Of a stretch of DNA of 64,000 bases, positions 23,529 through 32,558 are shown piece by piece. This DNA comes from Paenibacillus methanolicus (GTDB taxonomy: Bacteria; Bacillota; Bacilli; Paenibacillales; Paenibacillaceae). Where the stretch lies: positions 109,744-173,743 of the forward strand of contig NZ_VNHS01000014.1 in NCBI RefSeq assembly GCF_008124765.1, given 5' to 3'. The notes beneath the pieces were generated by a model. It did not search any database and was not told the origin of the DNA. It saw only the letters and a program-made list of their open reading frames with translations. How positions within the stretch are numbered: position 1 is the first letter of the stretch; the number at the start of each line of letters is the position of its first letter. A program made the position numbers and the translations under genes.

Positions 23529-24997
23529 TGAAGCAGCCGCACCGATTATGGACGGGCGCTCACTATAACGAAGGAATAGGCCGGGACGATATTTTCGACA
23601 AATTGCGCGAGGAATGCGGCGTATACGGGGTATGGAATGTCCCGAACGCCGCCTCCCTTTCCTACTACGGGCTGCACGCGCTGCAGCACCGCGGCGAGGA
23701 AAGCGCGGGCATTTGCACGGCCGATTCGACGCAGGACGGGAAATTCAACTATCACCGCGGCATGGGCCTCGTGAAGGAAGTATTCACGCAGGACGTGCTG
23801 GAGACGCTCGAGGGCAACGCCGCGATCGGGCACGTGCGCTATTCGACGGCGGGCGAGAGCAAGCTGGCGAACGCGCAGCCGCTTATTTTCAAATACCGCA
23901 AGGGCGACCTGGCGGTGGCGACGAACGGCAACATCGTGAACGCCCCGTCCATTCGCGAAGAGCTCGAGAACCTCGGTTCGATCTTCCAGACGAGCAGCGA
24001 CACGGAAGTCATCGCGCATCTGATCGCGCGTTCGAGCAAGGATTTCGTCGGCGCGGCCAAAGACGCGCTGCAGCGCATCATCGGCGGCTTCGCGTTCCTC
24101 ATCATGACGAACAACAAGCTGATCGTCGCTTCCGACCCGCACGGCCTGCGTCCGCTCGTCATGGGACGCCTCGGCGACGGCTACGTGTTCGCTTCCGAAT
24201 CTTGCGCGCTGGAGACGGTTGGCGCCGAATACGAACGCGACGTGCAGCCGGGCGAATTGATCGTGCTGGACGAGAACGGCATGACGGTCGATCGTTTCGC
24301 GCCGCTCGAGCGGCGGGCGACCTGCGCGATGGAATATATCTATTTCGCGCGTCCGGACAGCGACATTAACGGCATTAACCTGCACTCCTCACGCAAAAGG
24401 ATGGGGCAGAAGCTGGCCGTCGAAGCGTTCGTCGACGCGGATATCGTCACGGGCGTGCCGGATTCGAGTATCTCCGCCGCGATCGGCTATGCCGAGCAGA
24501 CGGGCATTCCGTACGAGCTGGGGCTCATCAAGAACAAATACACGGGCCGCACGTTCATCCAGCCTTCGCAGGAGCTGCGGGAGAAGGGCGTCAAGATGAA
24601 GCTGTCCGCCGTACGCAAAGTCGTCGAGGGCAAGCGCGTCGTCATGATCGACGATTCGATCGTGCGCGGCACGACGTCCCTGCGCATCGTCAATATGCTG
24701 CGCGAAGCGGGCGCGACGGAAGTGCACGTGCGGATCACGTCGCCGCCTTTCGCCAATCCGTGCTACTACGGCATCGACACGCCGGACCGCAGGGAGCTGA
24801 TCGCCTCGTCCAAGACGGTCGAGGAGATCCGCCAGGCGATCAACGCGGACTCGCTCTATTTCCTCAGCCACGAAGGGCTGATCGACGCGGTCGGCGGCAA
24901 CGAGGGCGCGAAGAACCGGGGCATGTGCCTCGCCTGCTTCGACAACGACTACCCGACGCCGGTCGATTTCAGCTCGGATAAGAGCTGCAGCTGCTAG
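23513..24997 (+). CDS. purF: Amidophosphoribosyltransferase PurF
   Basis: A 494-residue enzyme making phosphoribosylamine from PRPP and glutamine, the committed step. The catalytic Cys would be Cys35 in EECGVYG after propeptide removal; a 34-residue leader is longer than the 11 of B. subtilis. The PRPP loop VVMIDDSIVRGTTS is present. Cysteines that bind the Bacillus-type [4Fe-4S] cluster are visible in ERRATCAMEY, FANPCYYG and GMCLACFDND. The ATG at 23513 has GGAAGGA 9 nt upstream; a TTG at 23495 is too close. It is followed by a 280-bp gap containing a dispersed repeat. Confidence 0.96.
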   Translation: MSDEVVKQPHRLWTGAHYNEGIGRDDIFDKLREECGVYGVWNVPNAASLSYYGLHALQHRGEESAGICTADSTQDGKFNYHRGMGLVKEVFTQDVLETLEGNAAIGHVRYSTAGESKLANAQPLIFKYRKGDLAVATNGNIVNAPSIREELENLGSIFQTSSDTEVIAHLIARSSKDFVGAAKDALQRIIGGFAFLIMTNNKLIVASDPHGLRPLVMGRLGDGYVFASESCALETVGAEYERDVQPGELIVLDENGMTVDRFAPLERRATCAMEYIYFARPDSDINGINLHSSRKRMGQKLAVEAFVDADIVTGVPDSSISAAIGYAEQTGIPYELGLIKNKYTGRTFIQPSQELREKGVKMKLSAVRKVVEGKRVVMIDDSIVRGTTSLRIVNMLREAGATEVHVRITSPPFANPCYYGIDTPDRRELIASSKTVEEIRQAINADSLYFLSHEGLIDAVGGNEGAKNRGMCLACFDNDYPTPVDFSSDKSCSC

Positions 24998-25028
24998 AAT
25001 ATATTCTTCCCGTGGGCATGTTCTAGTG

Positions 25029-25200
25029 CCACCCCAACGCTCCGAGCGAGGGGCTCACGGGTGAAGCTTTGTCCGTCAGGACAAAAGCGTGCCAGCTCGA
25101 AGCCACCCGCCAACCGCGAACAAACGCGCCAGCACGAAGAAGGGAGTCCAGAGGGCAAAGTCCTCAGGTTCCCCTCGGCGGAGGGGGAAGGGGGAGGGAG
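25029..25200. repeat. Dispersed intergenic repeat, copy A (purF-purM gap)
   Basis: 25066-25200 matches 33591-33722 over about 130 bp. Both read TTGTCCnnCAGGACAAAAGCGTGC, then CCGCCAACC, CACGAA, GGGAGTCCAGAGGGC and CCCTCGGCGGAGGGG. The left end of copy A (25029-25057, CCACCCCAACGCTCCGAGCG) is close to the inverse of the right end, so the element has terminal inverted repeats, as in MITEs. It has no coding capacity and splits the operon between purF and purM. Confidence 0.85.
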
Positions 25201-25280
25201 CAAGGGGATCTGCAAGGGCGAAGCCCATTTTTACCGTGCGAATCGTTAACCAAGCGAACTTTTTAAGGAGTTGAACGTTA

Positions 25281-26324
25281 GTGGCAGAAGCGTATAAACA
25301 AGCCGGCGTCGATATCGCGGCAGGCAACGAAGCGGTCGAGAGAATGAAGAAGCACGTCAAGAAGACGTTCCGTCCCGAAGTGCTGACCGATCTCGGCGGT
25401 TTCGGCGGATTGTTCGGGTTGAACAAGGACAAGTACGAGGAGCCGGTGCTCGTCTCGGGCACCGACGGCGTCGGCACGAAGCTGAAAGTCGCGTTCGCCA
25501 TGGACAAGCATGACACGATCGGCATCGACGCGGTGGCCATGTGCGTGAACGATATCGTCGTGCAAGGCGCGGAGCCGCTGTTCTTCCTCGACTATCTCGC
25601 TTGCGGCAAAGTGGTGCCGGAGAAAATCGAAGCGATCGTCGCGGGCATCGCCGAAGGCTGCGTCCAGTCGGGCTGCGCGCTCATCGGCGGCGAGACGGCC
25701 GAGATGCCGGGCATGTACTCGGAAGAAGAGTATGACATCGCGGGCTTCACGGTCGGCATCGTCGACAAGAAGAAGATCATCGACGGCAAGACGATCGCTC
25801 CTGGCGATGCGGTCATCGGCCTGGCTTCGAGCGGCATTCACTCCAACGGCTACTCGCTCGTGCGCCGTCTATTGCTCGAGCAAAGCGGCTACAGCCTCGA
25901 TCAAGCGCTGCCGGAGCTGGATGGCAAGAAGCTTGGCGACGTGGTCATCGAGCCGACGCGCATTTACGTGAAATCGTGTCTGGAACTGATCAATCGCGTG
26001 CAAGTGAAAGGCATGGCGCACATCACGGGCGGCGGCTTCATCGAGAACATCCCGCGCGTGCTGCCGGACGGCGTCAACGTTAACGTCGAATACGGCTCGT
26101 GGCCGATCCAGCCGATCTTCAAGCTCATGCAGGAGAAAGGCAGCATCACGAACCGCGACATGTTCACGACGTTCAACATGGGCGTCGGCATGGTCGTCGT
26201 CGTGCCGGCGGACCAAGGGGAAGAAGCCGTTCGCGTCGCGAAGGAACTCGGCGAAGACGCATACCGCATCGGCACCGTGACGGAAGGCAACCGTATCGTC
26301 ACGTTCACGGGAGCGGACGTGTAA
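25281..26324 (+). CDS. purM: AIR synthetase PurM
   Basis: A 347-residue enzyme closing the imidazole ring of FGAM to AIR with ATP. Motifs include the early YKQAGVDIAAGNE, VSGTDGVGTKLK, DAVAMCVNDIV, GGETAEMPGMY and GLASSGIHSNGYSLVR. The GTG at 25281 follows AAGGAG by 10 nt. The stop TAA shares one base with the purN start codon (TAATG). Confidence 0.97.
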   Translation: MAEAYKQAGVDIAAGNEAVERMKKHVKKTFRPEVLTDLGGFGGLFGLNKDKYEEPVLVSGTDGVGTKLKVAFAMDKHDTIGIDAVAMCVNDIVVQGAEPLFFLDYLACGKVVPEKIEAIVAGIAEGCVQSGCALIGGETAEMPGMYSEEEYDIAGFTVGIVDKKKIIDGKTIAPGDAVIGLASSGIHSNGYSLVRRLLLEQSGYSLDQALPELDGKKLGDVVIEPTRIYVKSCLELINRVQVKGMAHITGGGFIENIPRVLPDGVNVNVEYGSWPIQPIFKLMQEKGSITNRDMFTTFNMGVGMVVVVPADQGEEAVRVAKELGEDAYRIGTVTEGNRIVTFTGADV

Positions 26325-26941
26325 TGAGCAAGCTTCGCATCGCCGTGTTTGCCTCCGGGCAGGGGACGAATTTTCAAGCACTCGCCGATGCGGCGCAACA
26401 AGACCGGCTCGAAGGCGCAAGCCTCGAGCTTCTTGTTTGTGATAAGCCACAAGCGCCCGTCGTGGAGCGCGCGCGCAAGGCGGGCGTGGAGACGTTCGTG
26501 TTCCGCGCCAAGGATTACGAATCGAAGGAAGCATACGAACGCGAGATTCTGGCCGAGCTGCGGCGCCGGGGCATCGAGCTGGTCGTGCTGGCCGGGTACA
26601 TGCGCATTCTGACGCCGGTGCTGGTCGAGCCGTACATGGGGCGGATGATCAACATCCACCCGTCGCTGCTGCCGGCTTTCCCGGGGATGAACGGCATCAA
26701 GCAAGCGATCGACTACGGCGTCAAAGTAACCGGCGTGACGGTCCACTATGTGGATGGCGGTCTCGACAGCGGCCCGGTCATCGCCCAGCGCGTCGTCGAG
26801 GTGCTGGACGGCGACACCGAGGAGACGCTCGCCGTCCGCATTCACGCGGCCGAGCAGGAAGTGCTGCCGTGGACGGTCGGCCGGATCGCGGCCGGCTCCG
26901 TGTCGCTGGCGGGCCGTCATGTGACGGTGACGACGCTGTAG
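26324..26941 (+). CDS. purN: GAR transformylase PurN
   Basis: A 205-residue enzyme transferring a formyl group from 10-formyl-THF to GAR. Visible are VFASGQGTNFQA near the N-terminus, the catalytic INIHPSLLPAFPG (Asn and His) and the downstream VHYVDGGLDSGPVI with the catalytic Asp. The frame is open upstream within purM, but the ATG at 26324 overlapping the purM stop gives the family start. Full length. Confidence 0.97.
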   Translation: MSKLRIAVFASGQGTNFQALADAAQQDRLEGASLELLVCDKPQAPVVERARKAGVETFVFRAKDYESKEAYEREILAELRRRGIELVVLAGYMRILTPVLVEPYMGRMINIHPSLLPAFPGMNGIKQAIDYGVKVTGVTVHYVDGGLDSGPVIAQRVVEVLDGDTEETLAVRIHAAEQEVLPWTVGRIAAGSVSLAGRHVTVTTL

Positions 26942-27009
26942 GACGGGCATTGAACAGGCGATAGGGGAACGAACGAATATAAGAACCACACTTTTGGGAG
27001 GGTATTCTT

Positions 27010-28557
27010 TTGGCAATTCGCAGAGCATTGATCAGTGTGTCGGACAAGACGGGTATCGTGGAGTTCGCGCGGGCGCTTTCCGGTCTGGGCGTGCAAATTA
27101 TTTCGACGGGCGGTACTTCGAGCCTGCTCGAGAAGGAAGGCGTGCCGGTCATCGGCATCTCCGACGTGACGGGCTTCCCGGAAATTCTCGACGGCCGCGT
27201 GAAGACGCTCCATCCGGCGGTCCATAGCGGACTGCTGGCGGTGCGCGACAGCGAAGAGCATCAGCAGGCGATGAAAGACCTCGGACTCGACTACATCGAC
27301 CTCGTCGTCGTCAACTTGTATCCGTTCGCGGCGACGATCGCCAAGCCGGACGTGTCGTACGAAGACGCGATCGAGAACATCGATATCGGCGGTCCGACGA
27401 TGCTCCGTTCCGCGGCGAAGAACCACGCGTTCGTGACCGTCGTCGTCGACGCGTCCGACTACGACCAAGTGCTGGGCGAAGTGAAGGCCGAAGGCGACAC
27501 GACGCTCGAGACGCGCAAGCGGCTGGCGGCCAAAGTATTCCGTCACACCGGCGCCTACGACGCGCTGATCGGCGATTACCTCTCCAAGCTCCAAGGCGAG
27601 CCGCTGCCGGAGCGTTACACGGTGACGTACGAGAAGGTGCAGGATCTGCGCTACGGCGAGAATCCGCATCAACGCGCGGCGTTCTACCGCAAGCCGATCG
27701 CGGAAGCGGGCAACATCACGACGGCCGAGCAGCTGCACGGCAAAGAGCTCTCCTACAATAACATCAACGACGCGAACGCGGCGCTGGCGATCGTGAAGGA
27801 ATTCAACGAGCCGGCGGTCGTGGCCGTGAAGCACATGAACCCATGCGGCGTGGGCATCGGCGCAAACATCCATGAAGCGTACCAGAAGGCATACGCGGCC
27901 GATCCGACGTCGATCTTCGGCGGCATCGTGGCGGCGAACCGCGAGATCGGCGCCGATACGGCGCAGCTGCTGAGCGAGATTTTCCTCGAGATCATCATCG
28001 CGCCGGGCTACTCGCCGGAAGCGCTGGAGATTCTGACGAAGAAGAAGAACATCCGTCTTCTGAAGCTCGGCGAGTTCCAAGCGGCCGGCGAGCGCAAGCA
28101 GGACTGGGTCGTGACGAGCGTCGAAGGCGGCATGGTCGTGCAGGAATCCGACGTGCACAGCTTGACCGAAGCCGACCTCCAAGTGGTCACCAGCCGCAAG
28201 CCGACGGAAGAAGAGCTGAAGCAATTGCTGTTCGGCTGGAAAGTCGTCAAGCACGTCAAATCGAACGCGATCCTGCTGGCGGCGGACGACATGACGGTCG
28301 GCGTAGGCGCCGGTCAAATGAACCGCGTCGGCGCGGCGCGCATTGCCATCGGGCAAGCGGGCGAGAAAGCAACCGGCGCGATCCTCGCTTCGGATGCCTT
28401 CTTCCCGATGGGCGACACGGTGGAACTGGCGGCGAAGCACGGCATTACGGCGATCATCCAGCCGGGCGGATCCGTGAAGGACCAAGAGTCGATCGACGCG
28501 GCGAACGCGGCGAACATCGCGATGGTGTTCACGGGCGTGCGCCACTTCAAGCACTAG
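27010..28557 (+). CDS. purH: Bifunctional AICAR transformylase / IMP cyclohydrolase PurH
   Basis: A 515-residue protein for the last two steps to IMP. The N-terminal cyclohydrolase domain starts ALISVSDKTGIVEFA and holds DGRVKTLHPAVHSGLL. The C-terminal transformylase has LRYGENPHQRAAFY, VKHMNPCGVGIG and the late SDAFFPMGDTVELA. The TTG at 27010 follows GGGAGGG by 7 nt; no better start exists. Length is as in Bacillus (512). Confidence 0.97.
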   Translation: MAIRRALISVSDKTGIVEFARALSGLGVQIISTGGTSSLLEKEGVPVIGISDVTGFPEILDGRVKTLHPAVHSGLLAVRDSEEHQQAMKDLGLDYIDLVVVNLYPFAATIAKPDVSYEDAIENIDIGGPTMLRSAAKNHAFVTVVVDASDYDQVLGEVKAEGDTTLETRKRLAAKVFRHTGAYDALIGDYLSKLQGEPLPERYTVTYEKVQDLRYGENPHQRAAFYRKPIAEAGNITTAEQLHGKELSYNNINDANAALAIVKEFNEPAVVAVKHMNPCGVGIGANIHEAYQKAYAADPTSIFGGIVAANREIGADTAQLLSEIFLEIIIAPGYSPEALEILTKKKNIRLLKLGEFQAAGERKQDWVVTSVEGGMVVQESDVHSLTEADLQVVTSRKPTEEELKQLLFGWKVVKHVKSNAILLAADDMTVGVGAGQMNRVGAARIAIGQAGEKATGAILASDAFFPMGDTVELAAKHGITAIIQPGGSVKDQESIDAANAANIAMVFTGVRHFKH

Positions 28558-28657
28558 TACCGGGTGTCGCAAGCTAATTAAGCGTGGGCGGAGCGAGTCA
28601 TCCATTATTTGGGAATCGGCCCGTTTCGCGAGACGGTCATATTCGAGAAGGCAGCAT

Positions 28658-28687
28658 GCGGCGCAGCATAAGAAGTACCTGCGCCGC
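28658..28687 (+). other. Strong hairpin between purH and purD
   Basis: GCGGCGCAG pairs perfectly with CTGCGCCGC around a 12-nt loop, followed by GCTTCCTTCTCCTTTTT. The pyrimidine tail is interrupted, so termination would be partial. It could reduce purD expression or protect the upstream mRNA end. Confidence 0.55.
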
Positions 28688-28725
28688 GCTTCCTTCTCCT
28701 TTTTCACAAATGGGGAGGGTTTCGG

Positions 28726-29991
28726 ATGCGGGTATTAGTAATCGGCGGCGGCGGCCGCGAGCATGCGATCGTGTGGGCGCTTAGTAAGAGCGAGAAGGTG
28801 AAGCAAATTTTCTGCGCGCCGGGCAATGCGGGTATCGCCGAGTTGGCGGAATGCGCGCCGATCCCGGTCAACCGGTTCGACGATCTGATCACGTACACGA
28901 AGGACAACGCGATCGACCTCGTCTTCGTCGGTCCGGACGATCCGCTCGCGGACGGGATCGTCGACGCGTTCGAGGCGCATAACATTCCGGTCTACGGACC
29001 GCGCAAGAACGCCGCCGAGATCGAAGGCAGCAAGATCTTCATGAAAGATTTGCTCCGCAAGTACAACATCCCGACGGCGAAATACGAGACGTTCACCGAT
29101 CATGAGACGGCGCTGGCCTATCTGCGCGAACAAAGCGCGCCGATCGTCGTGAAGGCGGACGGCCTCGCGGCGGGCAAGGGAGTTACGGTCGCGTACTCGA
29201 TCGAGGAAGCGGAGAAAGCGCTGCACGACATGATGGTCGACAAAGTATTCGGCCAATCCGGCGGAAGCGTCGTCATCGAGGAGTTCCTGCAAGGACAGGA
29301 AATGTCCATCCTGGCGTTCGTGGACGGAGAGACGGTGCGCGCGATGGTGCCGGCTCAAGACCATAAGCCGGTATACGACGACGACAAAGGTCCGAACACG
29401 GGCGGGATGGGCACTTACTCGCCGCTGCCGCACATCGATCCGGCGCTGGTGGAGGACGCGATCGAGAACATCATCAAGCCGACGGCCAAAGCGATGGTCA
29501 GCGAAGGCCGTCCGTTCCGCGGCGTGCTGTTCGCGGGGCTCATGATTACGCCCAATGGCGTGAAGACGATCGAATTCAACGCGCGCATGGGCGATCCGGA
29601 GACGCAGGTCGTGCTGCCGCGCCTCAAGACGGATCTGCTCGACATCGTGCTGGCGTCGCTGAACGGACGCTTGGATCAGCTGGAGATCGAATGGAGCGAC
29701 GAGGCGGCCGTCTGCGTCATCGCGGCCTCGGAAGGATATCCGGCATCGTATCCGAAAGGCCGGGTCATCACCGGTCTGGAAGCGGCCAAAGCGCAAGGCG
29801 CGCTCGTCTTCCACGCGGGCACGGCGCTGACGGACGGCGAGATCGTCACCAATGGCGGCCGCGTGCTCGGCATCGTCGGCCTCGGCCGCGATATCGCGGA
29901 GGCGAGAGCCCGGGCGTACGAAGCGGTGTCGGCGATTCATTTTGAAGGCATGCACGCTCGGACGGATATCGCGGCGAAGGCGCTGCGCTAG
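28726..29991 (+). CDS. purD: GAR synthetase PurD
   Basis: A 421-residue ATP-grasp enzyme joining phosphoribosylamine and glycine. Motifs include VLVIGGGGREHAI, DLVFVGPDDPLADG, VVKADGLAAGKGV, EEFLQGQEMS and EFNARMGDPETQ. GGGGAGGG precedes the ATG by 7 nt. It is the last gene of the operon, ending at a strong terminator 26 bp downstream. Confidence 0.97.
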   Translation: MRVLVIGGGGREHAIVWALSKSEKVKQIFCAPGNAGIAELAECAPIPVNRFDDLITYTKDNAIDLVFVGPDDPLADGIVDAFEAHNIPVYGPRKNAAEIEGSKIFMKDLLRKYNIPTAKYETFTDHETALAYLREQSAPIVVKADGLAAGKGVTVAYSIEEAEKALHDMMVDKVFGQSGGSVVIEEFLQGQEMSILAFVDGETVRAMVPAQDHKPVYDDDKGPNTGGMGTYSPLPHIDPALVEDAIENIIKPTAKAMVSEGRPFRGVLFAGLMITPNGVKTIEFNARMGDPETQVVLPRLKTDLLDIVLASLNGRLDQLEIEWSDEAAVCVIAASEGYPASYPKGRVITGLEAAKAQGALVFHAGTALTDGEIVTNGGRVLGIVGLGRDIAEARARAYEAVSAIHFEGMHARTDIAAKALR

Positions 29992-30016
29992 AACGGAAGC
30001 GGCATAGCAGAATAGC

Positions 30017-30056
30017 AATGGCGAGATAGGCAATGTGCCTGTCTCGCCATTTTTTG
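30017..30056 (+). terminator. pur operon terminator
   Basis: AATGGCGAGATAGGCA pairs with TGCCTGTCTCGCCATT with one mismatch and is followed by T6. Confidence 0.93.
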
Positions 30057-30282
30057 TTGCGCATGAAGGCGAGAGCCGGGGGAAACTGCTGCCGTGGCTG
30101 CGAGAGGGAGAAGAGCGGCAGTCCGTCGCGGATGTTCGTGCTAGCGTTCTCTTGGGAGACCGTGAACCGACGACCTCGTTTTTCCCCCGCACCGTGCGAT
30201 CTCCGCGAATCCTTAATAAATCTTTAGCGAATGAGGGCAGTTAGTCCGTTTTCCGGGCTACGGTCGTATGTTAGTATAAACA

Positions 30283-31800
30283 ATGACAAAAAACCATTAT
30301 TATACAAGTTTTGTAATTTTGGATCGAGTTGGTGATTATGGATTGTCTTTCATTTACTATAAGCGAACGCCTCGGAGACGCGACCATGCGGCCGAACGGC
30401 GTATCGATCTGCAGCGTCCGCCCGGGCTGCCGGATCGCCCAAGATTTCGTTATCTCGCGCTCTTCGCGCCGTTGACCGGTTTTGCGGTCGCAGCGCTGGC
30501 GGCTTGGCTCTATACGCCGATTCCTCGTCGCGCGAGCAGCTATCTGGCGATGGGGCTTGCGTTATTCGCGCTGCTTGCCCTTATCGCACGGAGTCAGCTG
30601 CGCCGGCATCGGGCCCGAGTGCTTGCGTATGAGCGGGAAATTAGCCTTCGCGAGGCGGAACTCGCGATTTATTGGAATACCGTACGGGAGCGATTGGCGC
30701 GCATGCGGCAGGAAGAACGGGAGGCGTTGGAGGATGCGCATCCGGAACCGTCTCTATGTTTGGAACGGGTCGCGCTACGGGTTTCTTCCGTGTGGGAGCG
30801 GGAGCCGGTTGATGCGGATTTCCTCCGGCTGCGAACCGGAATCGGCACGGTCTCGAGCAGTGTGAAGCTCATCGCGCCCAAGCGGGAAGGCGGAACGGCA
30901 GACGGCGTCTATGGTACTGCGGAGCGGCTTGCCTCCGAATGTCGCGATCTGGCGGACAGCCCGGTCTGGGTGGATGCGGCGAGATTTCGACTCATCGGCA
31001 TTGCCGGGGAAGAGCAACCTGCGGAGGCGTTCATGCGGGCGCTGGTAATTCAACTGGCGACGCATCATGCGCCGGATGAAGTGAAGGTGGCGGCGGTGTT
31101 CGATGAACGGCATGGCGAGGCATGGAGTTGGCTCAGATGGCTGCCGCACAGTTGGGACGATGATCGCGAATATCGGTACTTGTTCCAATCGCACGGTTAT
31201 CGGCACGAGACGATGGAACGGTTTCTAACGGAGCTTCGTCGCAGGCGGCGTGCGGTCGGCGGCGAAGGGCGAACCGGCGGCCGGCTGCCGACGTTCGTCT
31301 GTCTGATTCCGAATCCGAGCGCTTTGGACGCCCATCCGGCGATCGGCAAGTTGCTGCTCGCCGAGTCGCCGCCCGAGGGCACATGCACGATCGTGCTGGC
31401 ACCGAGCAAGGAGCAATTGCCCGCAGCGTGCCATCTCGCCATCGACTTGTGGCCGGATCGCGGCGCGGTCGCCAGGCGCAAGGGGAATGGCCAGTCGGCC
31501 GGTACGCAGGAGCGGGAGAACGTCGCGCCGACCGGACGTTTCGCGCCTGACGGGGTGACGCTGGCGGAAGCCGAGCGTTTCGCAAGGACGCTAGCGCCGT
31601 ATCGACTGCAGCGGAATAAGGAGCGAGTGGAGAACGTATCGTCGGGGGCATCGGCGGACTTAAGTTCGGAAGAGGTACGGATCGGACAGTTGGGATTGGA
31701 CGGGGAGAAGAAGCCGCTGGCCGGGCTATCGGAGCGCCGCGTCGGATCAGCCGGGAGTTGTCCGGACGCCGGCTCCGGTACCGCGCCTTTGCAAGGGTAA
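30283..31800 (+). pseudogene. EssC/EccC-type type VII secretion ATPase, fragment lacking ATPase domains
   Basis: The 505-residue open frame matches the N-terminal middle part of EssC. It has two adjacent membrane helices (about 57-77 and 86-106), then the cytosolic stalk and linker with WEREPVDADFLRLRTG (about 172-187), SWLRWLPH and, near the end, FAPDGVTL followed by FARTLAPYRL. EssC normally has two FHA domains before the helices and three FtsK/SpoIIIE ATPase domains after this point. Here both are missing: no Walker A motif occurs, and the frame runs out in about 70 unrelated residues. The first 25 residues are AT-rich and unlike the rest. This is most simply a deletion remnant. The open frame is intact, so a translated truncated protein is possible. 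Confidence 0.8.
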
Positions 31801-31992
31801 CGGGCCACGGACGCTTTTGACGAGTCGGATAGATGAGCGGGGAATGAGAGGCTAGCATCGCTTTTGAGGAAGAGCATGATTGTTTAATAGACAGGTTAAT
31901 GTTTATGTAGTGCAGTACCCGAGAGGGAACAAACGTGGTCGGCATGGATACGGGATGGTCATCATGGAAACGAACATCGGAGGGGATTCGGC

Positions 31993-32253
31993 ATGAACTA
32001 TACGGTCGTGACAGTCATCGCAATGCCATCGGGCAAGGAGTTCGATCTGGAGCTGCCCTCCGATCTGCCGCTGCAGCAGTTGAGCCCTGCTTTATTAGCA
32101 AGCGTAGGGGATGAGATCCCCGAGGAGGCGGAGCCGGCCTTGCGGCTGTCCGTCAGCGAATACGGGCTTAGTTGGAGCGATATCGATCCCGGGCTGACGC
32201 TGCAGGAGGCCGGCGTCGTCGACGGCATGTTCATGCGCGTGGAGCGGGTTTGA
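31993..32253 (+). CDS. EsaB/YukD-like ubiquitin-fold protein
   Basis: An 86-residue protein of the EsaB/YukD type, a ubiquitin-like partner of Firmicutes type VII secretion. The pattern FDLELPSDLPLQQL and the final LQEAGVVDGMFMRV (beta-grasp ending) fit the family length of about 80. GGAGGGGATTCGGC precedes the ATG, a good ribosome site. It follows the EssC fragment by 192 bp on the same strand. No WXG100, EssA, EssB or EsaA gene is in the window, so it seems stranded. A terminator follows. Confidence 0.8.
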   Translation: MNYTVVTVIAMPSGKEFDLELPSDLPLQQLSPALLASVGDEIPEEAEPALRLSVSEYGLSWSDIDPGLTLQEAGVVDGMFMRVERV

Positions 32254-32341
32254 TCGCGTGGGATGGCTTGCGCGGCACGATGCGGATGCGACATGCCGGC
32301 GCTCGAGTACGGCAAGTCAACAGAGGAACGAAAGGCGACTG

Positions 32342-32370
32342 GCGGCTCCGGGAGGGGCCGCTTTTTTTTT
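32342..32370 (+). terminator. Intrinsic terminator after esaB-like gene
   Basis: GCGGCTCC pairs with GGGGCCGC around a short loop and is followed by T9. The remaining intergenic DNA to 32558 holds no gene; a weak promoter-like TTGTAA/TACGCT (17-bp spacing, 32490-32518) lies before the deacetylase. Confidence 0.85.
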
Positions 32371-32558
32371 GCGTTTGGCGGGAGCGGTTTGTAGGAGAAG
32401 CAGTCGAGAAACGGCGCTAAGCGGCGGGAGAAGCGGTGGTCGAAGGCGAACGCGGCGGATGGCGACGATTTTCGAGCCATGTTACTAGATTGTAACAACT
32501 TTCTTCTCTATCTACGCTACGATAGAAACAACTAGAGTGGGAGATGGGGAGATAGGCC

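Noticed and set aside
30283..31800. A complete FtsK/SpoIIIE ATPase
   Set aside because: No Walker A or B motif is present; only the membrane and linker region matches.
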